In this document: positions 9,671-19,655 of the stretch, in pieces
How the letters are laid out: each line of letters begins with the position of its first letter
Numbering within the stretch: the first letter of the stretch is position 1
Program-made: the position numbers and the translations under genes
Notes under the pieces: generated by a model
Told to the model about the DNA's origin: nothing
The model's database searches: none
The model's input: the letters and a program-made list of their open reading frames with translations, nothing else
NCBI GenBank assembly: GCA_016800925.1
Contig: JABCPU010000838.1
Span: forward strand, 1-24,477
Direction: 5' to 3'
Length of the DNA: 24,477 nt
From: Suillus spraguei
Lineage: Eukaryota; Basidiomycota; Agaricomycetes; Boletales; Suillaceae

Positions 9671-11480
9671 ATGGCAAGGACGGGTCATTCCACTCACTTG
9701 ACTTCCGGCAGAAATAGGGCACGTCAACCACAGACACAGAAGCTCACGGAAAACGAAATTTCGGAGTTGAAGAACTACCTTCCTGAGTGGACCGTGGCCA
9801 AAAGGGGTGAGAAGCGAGGGGTTTTCACTGCAATTGCCAGGGCAGCCAGGTTGTTTGCTCCTAAAGTCGACCAAGGACAATGGAAAAAGAGGAAGCAGGT
9901 GATGCGTCTTCGTTGTGTTGAAAAACTACAATTTTAACATCTTATTCTTCCATCAACTCTCAGATGTATAACACTTGGTTGTTCAACAACAAGAAAAGGA
10001 AGGAAAGGAAGGACATGATAAAGTATGGGAGGAAATGGACGCCTAGGATGGTGGTCTACCAGCAGAAGCGCGAAGAGGTGCTAAAGAGGATTGAGGACGA
10101 GTCCGGGGCAAAGCCGGGAGATCCCAGTATGTTCAAACATTATCAGGGGGCTGTGAAGAGAGTCATGGCTGAATTGGACGACGACGAGTTGGAGAAGGCA
10201 AAAGAAACAGCGGAAGAATGGTCAAACAGCTTTCCTCCTCCGGAGATACAAGCAGAAGTTGCTCGTAAGAAGGGACCGGCATATATGGAGCACTTTTCGA
10301 AAGAGATGTGGAGGCAATGCGGGATGAGAGTTTTTGTGTTGTCAGCTTGGAAGAATGAACAGGGAGAGTTCTGTTCGGGATGTAAGTCAATTGTGTCCGT
10401 CATCGCCGATCTTGGATCTCAATATATGTGTGCAGCATGATGATAATGAGGCATTAGGAGATGGGACAGCTTCATGAAGACTAAGGACTGGGAGACATTG
10501 AGCCAGTATGGCAGGAGTACGCCCAGGAACAGTTCGGTGAGTGTTTGAACTTTGGATGCAAGAATGAATTCGTTGATCATCACAATGATAGGTGCCGGGG
10601 CACAGGAGGAGGACGACAGGTCAAGGGAGGTCGCAAAAGAGTCAGAAAACCAGCTTTGGAACTCGACAAGATGGAAATGGGATGCCGTTGCTTCCAGACA
10701 TCACGGAAACAAAACTTGAGGAGAAGAAAGCCATAGTCAGGGCGTTTCTTACATCGCACTACAGTGAGTCTTTCGTGGCAACATCTGAGATGTTGCTGAA
10801 TGGTGGACACAGGAATATGTTCCGGGAATGACAAGGCTGTCGTGCCATGGAGTGCCCTCGTACAAAGTCAGGATGACTTTGTGGCAAGAAGTATCTTCCG
10901 CGGATATTGACCTGAAGGAGCCTTCGAAGTTGCAAAACTGGGACACAACGGCCTTGCTCAATTTCTGGTATGCTCAGCAGGAAACAGGAAAAGATTCAAC
11001 ATTTCTGTTCAAAGCATGGAAGAACAAGGATGGGGACATGGTACCATCTGTGGTATCCGGCAAGTCGCCATCGCGTCTGACTCGTCAAGTGAGAATGCAG
11101 AAGAGTGGAACTCTCCAAGGCCCCGGGATCCATCAACCGAAGCCGAGAGTGATACCGACAGTGAAACTCATGACAAGGAGGATGACATTGATGATGACTC
11201 GGCTGATGGTCGATCCCCACTGAAGAAACCCAGACAAATAGCACACCCATCTTCAGCACCCAAGGAGACAGAAGTTCCATGTTCAATGCCGGAGCCTCGC
11301 CCGGCCAGGCCGGCCAAGGCAGGTGCACTTTTGACATCACGGATGGGCAACCTCCTGGCCAGGATCACTGAGGAAGTGGAAGAGAGGAACGCATCACCGA
11401 ACCAAGGAGTATACAAGGCAAGAAAGCTGTCATTGAACCATCCGCAAGGACCACCCGGAGTAAGTCTCAAAAGCCGGTAG
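9671..11480 (+). pseudogene. Decayed gene of a basidiomycete-specific family linked to KDZ islands
   Basis: Starts in strong context (CACCATGGC). Exon 1 (9671-9898) gives a basic helix region NEISELKNYLPEW ... GQWKKRKQ. A 65-bp intron (9899-9963) leads to exon 2 (9964-10381): MYNTWLFNNKKRKERKDMIK, GRKWTPRMVVYQQKREEVLK, an acidic helix ELDDDELEKAKETAEEW, and AYMEHFSKEMWRQCGMRVFV. After an intron (10382-10435), the reading frame breaks repeatedly: near 10480 (MKTKDWETLSQY then a shift), 10712 (stop in KT/LEEKKAIVRAFLTSHY), 10890 and 11070. A late conserved block reads LLNFWYAQQETGKDSTFLF and AWKNKDGDMVPSV. The C-terminal tail (11100-11480) is Ser/Asp/Glu-rich then Pro/basic. I recall similar lineage-expanded hypothetical proteins in Agaricomycetes but know no established function. 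Basic-acidic composition suggests a nucleic-acid or chromatin role (inference). Confidence 0.6.
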
Positions 11481-11641
11481 AGAGTACACTTCGAGTAACC
11501 AGGGCAAGGGGAAGGAAATAATGTACATATACCAAACTGCCCCCATGTTTACCACATTTTCATCATTTGTCACACTTCTTAAAACACAGTGTCCCACTTC
11601 CAAAATGTTGAATCCTAAGCACCGAGTTCCGGACGTATCCT

Positions 11642-12015
11642 GATCACCGAGTTCCGGACGACTCCCGATCACCGAGGTCCGGCACCCAAGTATCAATCAT
11701 TGGTAGTTGGTATTAGAGATTAGGGTTTGTGCATCATCTAAAATACATTGGAACTGTCATTGATATACATGAAAAATTCAGTGGTTCACATGATTTAAGT
11801 ATGTGAATGAAAATCCAAATATCACGAAACCCGATCACCGAGTTCCGGATGAATCCCAATCACCGAGCTCCGGACCCCGGGAATCAATAATTGGCTGTTG
11901 GAATGGACAATTGGGTGTGTGCATCATCTAAAATCAATTGGAAATGTCATTGTTATACATGAAAAATTCAGTGGTGAACATGATGTAAGTATGTGAATGA
12001 ATATCAAATATTTAC
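11642..12015 (+). repeat. Two-copy tandem duplication, period 191 bp
   Basis: GATCACCGAGTTCCGGA at 11642 recurs at 11833, followed in both copies by GTGCATCATCTAAAAT, TACATGAAAAATTCAGTGGT and AAGTATGTGAATGAA. The second copy runs into the stop codon of the minus-strand gene at 12012, so the duplicated unit probably arose from the 3' flank of that gene. The remainder of 11481-11641 shows no gene. Confidence 0.85.
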
Positions 12016-13027
12016 ATATGGGGTTGATCATCACACTTTTCAATGAGGGTATCTAATACAAGCAGCAATTCAGAGCTCATCTGTTTGGCCCTTTGCAACC
12101 TCCGGAGGTCCATATCAGCTCTTCTGAGTTTGTCGATGTGTCAGCCCAAGCCACTCGGAATGGTCGGTCGGCCTCGAGGAGTTGATGTACGGTAGGCTCC
12201 GGAAGATGGCCATGACGCTGTTGGTAATGGTCCAGGCGATCCAGAATTGATTCAACTTCAAGAAAATTAGCAGAATGATACATGATGAACAATTAAATAC
12301 TCACATTCTGTTTGATCATATGACCCTAGGGGCATGAACTCCCTAAGCATGGCACGCAGGTCTTCATTGCTGAGTTCCGGTATGGGGGACTGACATTTAG
12401 GAGGTGTTGCATGTGCTTGGGACATCACATCAACAATAAAAATGAGATTGTATGGGTGAACTCACCTGGAATTGCTATTCCTGGGATAGCCGGAGCATCA
12501 GTCTCAACATCAGCACATTCCGGTGCTTCATCACAATCAATAAGATCATCATCAGGCCCTAGGTACAAGTCCGGATCGTTGAACAAAGGCAGTTCCTCAG
12601 GCTGAGCCGGGCATAAATGATCTGGATGGATTGAATGAACATCCACAGTTGGACTATCTAAAGGTGAAGTGAGAAACCTACCAGAAACTGCATCCAAGAC
12701 ATCCGGAACACCTGATGACCCAGAATCATAGTCGATCTCATCATCCGGCCCAAGGTATACATCTTCACTTGGATCTAATAAATGTCCAGTCAATTGTAAG
12801 ATATACTCAAAGCAACACATACCTGATGAAATCCGGGACTCAGTCTCATCATCCGGCCCAAGGTATACATCATCCAGTGCATCTGGTCCATCTCCGGTCA
12901 ATTGAGAGCTGTACTGAAAGCACAACATACCTAGTGAAATCCGGGACTCGGTTGAATCATCCACATCCATTGAGTTGTATTCAGTGACCGGAGGTTCATA
13001 AAATCTGACTGCTGGTTGAGATCTCAT
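12012..13027 (-). CDS. Acidic protein with YLGPDD repeats and a duplicated exon; function unknown
   Basis: Minus-strand gene, ATG at 13027. Exon 1 13027-12931; intron 12930-12883 (48 bp); exon 2 12882-12823 (60 nt); intron 12822-12775 (48 bp); exon 3 12774-12466; intron 12465-12390; exon 12389-12305; intron 12304-12256; last exon 12255-12012. Exon 2 encodes DALDDVYLGPDDETESRISS, and exon 3 starts DPSEDVYLGPDDEIDYDSG, with a third YLGPDDD about 60 residues later. The middle is acidic and low-complexity. The C-terminal part reads LSNEDLRAMLREFMPLGSY, ESILDRLDHYQQR, then a helical tail KLRRADMDLRRLQRAKQMSS ending EKCDDQPHM. Two frame adjustments are needed, near the intron at 12465 and near 12130. 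No known domain is recognised. It is head-to-head with the 13247 gene, suggesting co-regulation. Confidence 0.6.
12775..12930 (-). repeat. Tandem exon-intron duplication, 108-bp unit
   Basis: Donor GTATGT at 12930 and again at 12822 (108 bp apart). Each is followed by a 48-bp intron and an exon beginning GAT-x-x-x-GATGTATACCTTGGGCCGGATGATGAG. Both intron and exon are copied, preserving splice phase 1, so the protein gains 20 residues per unit without disrupting the frame. Confidence 0.75.
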
Positions 13028-13246
13028 GATGTCTGATCAACTGATCAAACTGATTGATAACTGATAACTTCGAAGTTCAACACATGGCTGGCAACGGCCG
13101 AAAGTTGAACCACGACCAAACAAAGACAAACAATCAACGCTTATCAAGATTGTCCTTCAATTGTCTGGTTTCTTTTGAAACTTCATCCAAGTGATCACAG
13201 ATTTCAAACTTATCTCAAGCTTTTCACATCTTTCAAGTCAATCCAA
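13028..13246. promoter_or_regulatory. Shared promoter region between two divergent genes
   Basis: 219 bp between ATG 13027 (minus) and ATG 13247 (plus). It includes clustered TGAT words (TGATCAACTGATCA, then TGATTGATAACTGATAACTT, 13034-13068) and a pyrimidine-rich tract running into the plus-strand start (AAGCTTTTCACATCTTTCAAG, 13218-13238), a usual layout for basidiomycete core promoters. Role is inferred from position. Confidence 0.45.
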
Positions 13247-15418
13247 ATGTCTACTTCAGTTGAAACCTCTTTGGCCAGTCTCAAGGCAACCACTGCTCAG
13301 ATTGTGGGCATCATCGCCGGGGCTCGGCTCATGCCTGCCGGCACTGGCCAAGCCCACCTTGCTCTGACAGCACAAGTCACTAATCTTGTGGTAAGTACCA
13401 TTCATGTGTTAATTTTACTTTTGGTTTTTCTAAGATCTGGGTAGGCTGAGATTGTCCGGGAGCATGAGAAAGGGCCTTACATGCCCGGCATCATTGCATC
13501 CTGCTCCAAGGAGTTGATGAGAGTCAGGTCCATGACTCCCCGGGTGTGGCCCAACTGGCACAGCATCGGTCATGACGACCCCCGGGTGTTGAAACACTCC
13601 TGGCGCAGCAAGATTCTGCCTGGGAGGCGTTAGGTGACCATTCAGGTGATCTCCCTGTCATGCCTAACCCTTCCATTGGCCCAATCACTGTGGACCTTCC
13701 CTCCCCACCCGTCTCGCCGGCAATGTCGCTGGTTCTTCCACCCACGCCACCTCCGAGCTCCGGGACAAAGGAAAAGGTAAGGCGGTTGTTGCTGACCCAG
13801 AGCCGGAGGTGGAAGGGAGCAGGAAGAGGAAGTCCCCCATGATGTCCGGACACTCTTCCTCACCTCCGAAGTCGGCCAAGAAGGGTCGCAAGCGGGTCAA
13901 GGCAACTCGCCATGTCAAGCAGAATGTGCTTGTGGAGTCGGAAGATGATGAAGACACAATTGTTCAGGTATGTCGTCCAGCTCATTGTTTTCATTCTCTC
14001 AATTTTCTGTAGCCTATTTCGAGTGGAGTGCCGGCGCTCAACGTTCCCCGGCCTTCCACAATTGGTGTAGGGACGCCTCATTCCCCTCGTTCACCACGTT
14101 CCCCAAAGAAGCAATTGTTTGGTCCTGCTTCAGTAAGTAATATTTAGTTGTCCGGCACTTGGAAAAATGCTTATATATCATCAGCTCATTGCCGGCAGTC
14201 CACCCAAGGTGATGGTGAGTCATGATTCTTTGTCCGGACCTCCCGCCTGTACTTACCCATTGTCAGGCCACCTCCGGCAGTCGTCCGGAGGTTGTCGAGA
14301 CCCCCCAGGCAATGTCCAGCACTCCGGCTGAGGAACCTGCAGTCATGGATACAGGTGATATTCTCATTCCCGGCCCAGTGAGTACTCTAATGAATTCCAA
14401 TGAGTCCATCAACTAATGGAACCCACAGAACAACCCCTGCCATTATTGCACCCAGGAGAAGTGGCCCTGGCCACTCGGTTGGACAGGAGGACCCGTGCCC
14501 CATGTTTGTCGTGCGTCCGCTGCGCCACCAAGAAGATCAAATGTGTCCCAGCATCCATGGGATCCCCGCCAAAACGTATTCGAGGGAAGTCAACCACCCG
14601 GCAGGCTCGCTCCAGGACACCTTCCAGAGCACCCTCCAATGCGCCGGCTGCCTCGCAGTCCAAAGCCCGAACTCGCAGTCAATCTCGTGGCCCCTCCGGC
14701 ACTCCAGCTGTCCCTGCTGTTACCACACCCAAGGCACAGTCCCGTGGGCGCAGCAAGACAATCACTGCCCCCAAGACACCTGCACCTGCATCAGCTTGTG
14801 AGTCACCCCAATTGTCTATGACCATCTGACCTTATCTTTCACTTAGCTATTCCGTCTTCAAGCGCCCCAGTGCCTCGTCCGGCACTCGATGTTCCCATGC
14901 CGGATCTCCATTCCATGGCAATTGCGATTCGGGATGGTGCCGCTCGAATTGCTCTTCTTGAGGCTCGTGTGGCGGAGCAGGATGGTAAGATTGATACCCT
15001 GCAACGCCTCCATGAGGGCCTTCGTCGCAAAGTCATGGACCGGCACCCTTCATTTCCACTTCCCGACTCTCCTGTCAATGCAACCTTTTTGCTTGATCAA
15101 TCCGTCCCCCTGGCCATCTCACCACTCCCATCTGCACTTGCTCCCCTCATTGACTTGGATATGGCAGGAATGGAGCCTCCATCTCCGAAAGTCCAGCCTG
15201 CATCTATCATTGAGGGTCTCATATTTGAGCTGAGCCAGATTCAGCCTGAGGGTCCACAAACGTCCGGCGAACTTGTGGACCCAGATGATCCGGGCAACCT
15301 TGTCCCAGAATATGATTCTGATGATATGGATGTTGAGGTGAAGGTTGAACCCTCTGCTGATGAGGTGAAATGGCTACATAATTGTAGGTTCATAGATGTA
15401 TATACAATGTTTGAATGA
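13247..15418 (+). CDS. Cys-cluster, Pro/Ser/basic-rich coiled-coil protein (putative DNA-binding accessory factor), with frame breaks
   Basis: Gene model: exon 13247-13390; intron 13391-13444; exon 13445-13967; intron 13968-14012; 14013-14132; intron 14133-14184; 14185-14214; intron 14215-14266; 14267-14377; intron 14378-14428; 14429-14797; intron 14798-14846; 14847-15418. Splice phases agree except inside three exons. The protein has an N-terminal helix (SLASLKATTAQIVGII), a Pro/Ser linker, a basic acid-ended segment (GSRKRKSP ... SEDDEDTIVQ), a cysteine cluster NPCHYC ... APCLSCVRCATKKIKC, an Arg/Ser-rich stretch, a coiled coil (ARIALLEARVAEQDGKIDTL), and an acidic tail (EYDSDDMDVEVKVEPSADEV). 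The Cys spacing resembles fungal zinc-cluster proteins but is not a classical Zn2Cys6. Breaks: near 13520, a stop at 13573, near 13760, near 14460, and near 15366, where one more A would end the protein about 12 codons earlier. I recall similar expanded Agaricomycete proteins of unknown function. Confidence 0.6.
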
Positions 15419-15482
15419 ATGTCAGTGCTGGATGCCAAGTCCGGACATCCGGAACTGGACAATGGAGATTCACAATTGATAT

Positions 15483-15540
15483 TTCGCGACTTCCGGATAT
15501 CCGGCTACCTGAAACACAACACACAATTTAAAGAATTTGA
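15483..15540. repeat. Inverted partner of 17425-17480
   Basis: CCGGATATCCGGCTACCTGAAACACAACACACAA (15495-15528) reappears in reverse complement at about 17435-17475 (TTGTGTGTTGTGTTTCGGGTGTCCGG). The pair flanks minisatellite arrays 2 and 3 like bookends. Confidence 0.6.
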
Positions 15541-16410
15541 AACATCTCTGTCGAGTTACCTTGTGCCGGGTGCCGGGTCACATTGTGAAACATATCATTC
15601 CATATATCTGAAGTGCCGAACCCCGGACCCCAGGACCCTGGAGTTGGGACTCATCACCATGTGACAGATATCGATCCACATATTTGATGTGCTGAACCCC
15701 GAACTCCGGCACTCGGGAGTTAGAACAATATGAGGCAATACAAAGATATTGATTTACACATGTTCAGTGCCGAACCCCGAACTCCGGCACCCGCACTCGG
15801 GACTCGGGCCTTGGAACTTATAACAATGTGAAAGATGTCGATGCACATTTTCTATCACTGACCCCCGAACCCCGGCACCCGGGAGTGAGAAACATGTGAG
15901 GCAATACCAAGATATTGATTTACACGTGGGGAGTGCGAACCCCGAACTCCGGCACCCGGCAGTTGGGAATCTGGACTCGGGACTCATAACCATGTGAAAG
16001 ATATTGATCCACATATTTAACCACCCAACCCGAACCCCAGCACCCGGGAGTGAGAACAATGTGAGTCAATACAAAGATATTGATGTACACATGTTGAATG
16101 CCGAACCCCGAACTCCGGCACCCGGCACTTGGGACTGGGACGTGGTACTCATAACACTGAGACAGATATCGATCCATATATTTTCACACCGAGCCCGAAC
16201 CCCGCCACCCGTGAGTTAGAACAATGTGAGGCAATACAAAGTTGAGTCCCGAATCACGATCACCGAGTGCTGGGTTACCATGTGAGGCAATACCATGATA
16301 TTGATTTACACAAGTTGAGTGCCGAACCCCAGCTCCGGCACCCGGGAGTGAGCACAATGTGAGGCAACACCATGATATTTATTTACACAAGTTGAGTGCC
16401 GAACACCGAG
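15541..16410 (+). repeat. Minisatellite array 2, forward orientation
   Basis: About seven irregular units, each a CpG-rich heptamer block (GTGCCGAACCCCGAACTCCG, then GCACCCGG, GGACTCG) plus a spacer such as AATGTGAGGCAATACAAAGATATTGATTTACACATGTTGAG. Same family as array 1 but with GCACCCGG where array 1 has GCAGCCGG. No gene is supported; long open frames are repeat by-products. Confidence 0.85.
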
Positions 16411-16486
16411 TGCGGGTGCCGGAGCTCGGGGTTCGGCACTCAACTTGTGTAAATCAATATCATGGTATTGCCTCACATTGTGCTAG
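16350..16486. repeat. Long near-perfect palindrome at the array polarity switch
   Basis: Left arm 16350-16410 (GTGAGCACAATGTGAGGCAA ... GAGTGCCGAACACCGAG) pairs with right arm 16425-16486 (CTCGGGGTTCGGCACTC ... TTGCCTCACATTGTGCTAGC) over about 60 bp with only a few mismatches, around a 14-base centre (16411-16424). All units left of the centre face one way and those right of it face the other. Confidence 0.85.
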
Positions 16487-16830
16487 CTCCGGGTGCCGGA
16501 GCTCGGGGTTCGGCACTCCACATGTGTAAATCAATATTATGGTATTGCCTCACATTGTGCTAACTCCCGGGTGCCGGAGCTCGGGGTTCGGCATCAAGAT
16601 GTGTAAATCATATTATGGTATTGCCTCACATTGTGCTAGCTCCCGGGTGCCAGAGCTCGGGGTTCGGCATCAACTTGTGTAAATCAATTCATGGTATTGC
16701 CTCACATTGTGCTAGCTCCCGGGTGCCGGAGCTCGGGGTTCGGCACTCAACATGTGTAAATCAATATTATGGTATTGCCTCACATTGTGCTAACTCCCGG
16801 GTGCCGGAGCTCGGGGTTCGGCAGTCAAAA
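16425..16830 (-). repeat. Minisatellite array 3, inverted orientation, period about 77 bp
   Basis: CTCGGGGTTCGGCA recurs near 16425, 16502, 16580, 16656, 16731 and 16810, six copies of a homogeneous 77-bp unit (GGTGCCGGAGCTCGGGGTTC ... GGTATTGCCTCACATTGTGC). Copies are far more alike than in array 2, indicating recent expansion. Confidence 0.85.
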
Positions 16831-16849
16831 CAATGTGAAAGTCCTCGAT

Positions 16850-17570
16850 CCACATATTGTATGTGCCGAACCCCGAACTCCGGCACCCGGCACCCGGCAC
16901 TCGGCACTCGGGACTTGGTACTCATAATGTGAAAGATCTTGAGCAACATATTGTCAGTGCTGAACCCTGAACCCGGCACCCAGCACTCGCCACTCGGGAC
17001 TCAGAAAAATGTGAGGCAATAGACACCTATTGATCCACACATTCTAAGTGCCGAACTCCAAACTCCAAAATCTGGTAGTCTACTATTTAGGGGTTCGCAG
17101 TTCGGTACTCTGGCTTTTTGCACTTGAGACCGAAAACAATGTGAGGCAATAAAATGACTTTGATCCACACATTTTTGGTAGATATCTTTTTCATCTCAAA
17201 TCTTGAATCTCGAGTGCCGAACCCCAAATCCCGAAATCTGGTAGTCTACAATTTCGGGGTTCGGTCCTCAGGACTCAGACACATGTCAGGCAACAACAAA
17301 ACTTTGATCCACACATTTTTGGTAGATGTCTGTTTTGTCTCGAATCTCGAGTTTCTAGTTTCTAGTTTCAGTACTCTGCACCTGCACCCGGCACTCCAGC
17401 ACTAGATGACTCCACACATGGACTTTAAATCTTTCACCTTGTGTGTTGTGTTTCGGGTGTCCGGGTATCTGGAATTCAGGAATCTCTAGTTTGCATCTCC
17501 AGTTTCGAGTTCCTGGATTCGGGACTTGGTACCCGGCACCCGGCACCTCAATTATCGATGAATGTTAGAC
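16850..17570 (+). repeat. Degenerate satellite, forward orientation again
   Basis: 16862-16925 is a textbook heptamer run (CACCCGG CACCCGG CACTCGG CACTCGG GACTTGG). 17065-17340 holds two copies of a segment with GAAATCTGGTAGTCTAC and CACACATTTTTGGTAGATAT/GTCT. No gene is seen. Confidence 0.7.
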
Positions 17571-17734
17571 ATGATGAATTCAGGTTTTTGTGCTTCAGGG
17601 TTTAGATTTTGGTGGTTGATGGTAGGTATATGCACTCATAGGGTGCATGTATCCTATGTGTTTTGATTCTCTGGTGGCTACATCAGCTGTACGTCTTTAT
17701 GATACATATCTAGGCCCACCCGTGAGCCCCTTCA
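17571..17734. other. Unassigned unique sequence
   Basis: Short non-repetitive AT-moderate stretch separating the satellite from the G-rich minisatellite. Nothing coding or structured was found. Confidence 0.4.
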
Positions 17735-18272
17735 GTGACAAACTCCGTACTATATGGGTCACCCGACCCACATAATATCCCGTCAAAGACGGGCCAGCGG
17801 ATGGTGGGCCGGGTTATGTATATCCTCGATGTTGACGGATGGGCCGGGGGGAATATTATTTCTGATGGAGACGGGTGGGCCGGGAGACGGATATTTTCGG
17901 GAGAGACGGGTGGGCCGAGGGAAACATGATTTCTAATGTTGACAGATGGGCCAGGGGGATATAATCCCGACAGAGATGGGTGGGCTCATCTGGGTAGTAT
18001 GTAGAGTAGGATATTATAGACAGCTGGGCTGAAGAGAGATGCAAGGCAAATATTATTGCATAGACGGGTGGCCGAGGTAAGAGAATATTACATATACGGG
18101 TGGGCCGAGGTGAGAGAATATTACATATACGGGTGGGCCGACGTGGGGTGTATTACATAGACGGGTGGGCCGAGGGTGCAGTAAAATATTTATTGCATAG
18201 ACGGGTGGGCCGATGTGGGGGAATTTTACATAGACGGGTGGGCCGAGGTAAAATATATTACATATACGGGTG
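17735..18272 (+). repeat. GGGTGGGCC minisatellite with a diverged copy of the A-repeat head
   Basis: Starts with a diverged version of the A head (CAGTGACAAACTCCGTACTAT ... CATAATATCCCGTC-AAA-GACGGG at 17779-17793) and continues with some 14 spaced copies of GACGGGTGGGCCGAGG or near variants, joined by short AT-rich spacers (AGAATATTACATATACG). It runs directly into copy A3. Confidence 0.85.
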
Positions 18273-18745
18273 CACATATTACAGTGAACTATCTCCGTAT
18301 TATACGAGTGAGCGGACATGCATAATATCCCATATGATACGGGCCAGCGGACCATGGGCCCATGGTAGAAATATCCTCGTTCATGACGGATGGGCCAGGA
18401 GGAATATTATTCCCGATGACGGCGGGTGGGCCCATGCAAGGAATATGTAGAGTAGATGAGTGGGCCGATGTACATGAATATCCGGTAGACGGATGGGCCG
18501 AGGTAGTTAGATATTATGTAGATGGGTGTACCAAGGTAGATGTGTATCAGGTAGACAGGTATGTGAAGGTACTTGTTATCACATACACGGGTGGGCCCAG
18601 ACACATATTAGACAGTTGGCCGAGAGTGTTATATAAAATATTGTATTAGACGGGTGGGCCGAGGGTGGTATAAAATATAGACGGGTGGGCCCATGTGTAT
18701 GATAATTGTAGACATGGCAGAGCTGAGGTAGTTGCATATCATCTG
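18273..18745 (+). repeat. G-rich repeat, copy A3
   Basis: Third direct copy of the A repeat, closest to A2: same head, a one-mismatch hairpin (CCCATA-TGA-TACGGG, 18329-18343), the perfect palindrome ACCATGGGCCCATGGT (18351-18366) and the same end TTGCATATCATCTGA. It lies 17 kb from A1/A2 in the same orientation. Confidence 0.85.
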
Positions 18746-18874
18746 ACTGGACCTTCAGACCTCTGCAGCTAGCTTGCTAACCCTATGCATATCCTAGCCC
18801 ACCCTGAGCACAGCTCACCCACCACTATGTCCGGACTTTCCCTCCTCTGACATCTGAGACTTCCAATCCTCATC

Positions 18875-19405
18875 AATGTCCTAAATACTTCCCCTTGGAT
18901 CCATGGAGCTTCACTTCTCTGGTCCTCCACTCCTACACTCTCCACTCCTCCCTTTCCAGACCTCCTATCTCCGGACCTCCGGACCTGTCCTACCCCACCC
19001 TTGACATCCTGTGGATCATCTTTCCCCCTGGAACTTCCCTCCTATCTTGCCCTGGACTTTGTCTGGCAGTCCGTCCTCCATTCCATTCTACTTGGGACTT
19101 AACCCAGTAGTCTTACCTGTATTTCCTGTCCTTCGGAAATAGTTCCTGCGTGGTTGCCATGATCCTCCAGTAGTCCGTTGGCGCACTATTGAGCAGTCTA
19201 GCCCTAGAGTTCCTCCGGAGTTCCCCTCTGGACTTCACTGGAACTCCCCCTCAGACTTCATGCAAAATTAGGGCACATACTTGTATAAGGGGGCACAGCG
19301 CACGAGCAGAGGCCAAGCCCTTATGATTTAGTTATGACACTCCAGTGAGACCCCATGCAAAGCTGGAACATCTGAGTAGCCTCCGGTTTTTGCATGGCCG
19401 TAACA
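18875..19405 (-). mobile_element. LTR-like segment (putative solo LTR), left copy
   Basis: Its reverse complement starts TGTTACGGCCATGCAAAAAC and matches the plus-strand segment at 23139-23670 through TTCCAGCTTTGCATGGGGTC, GGGCTTGGCCTC, GTAAGACTACTGGG, AAGTCCCAAGTAGAATGG and a purine-rich GGAGGAGTGGAG tract. A TG start, a TATAAG-like stretch and no coding content fit a solo LTR of a fungal gypsy element. Outer boundary and target-site duplication were not found, so the class is tentative. Confidence 0.5.
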
Positions 19406-19655
19406 GATTCGAGACAAAAAAGATATCTACCAAAAATGTGTGAATCAAATCTTTTGATTGCCTGACATTTGTCTGAGTCCTGAGTGCTGAATCCCAAGTG
19501 CCAAACCCCAGAATTGTGGACTACTGGGGTTCGGCACTCAGGATTTGGCACTTGGGACTCAGAAAAATGTGAGGCAATAAAAAGCTGAAACTCAAAACTC
19601 AAAACTTGAAACTTGCAAAAATGTATATCATGTAAAATGCCTATTTCCTCACACA
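19406..19655. repeat. Degenerate heptamer-rich flank
   Basis: Contains AAAAAGATATCTACCAAAAATGTGTG (reverse complement of a segment near 17170-17200), CACTCAG/GACTCAG words and GAAACTTGC, leading into array 4. Confidence 0.55.

Noticed and set aside
18875..19405. Protein-coding gene in the Pro/Ser-rich open frame at 18895-19110
   Set aside because: The sequence is duplicated as a reverse complement at 23139-23670, where the frame is broken; the LTR-like interpretation is simpler.
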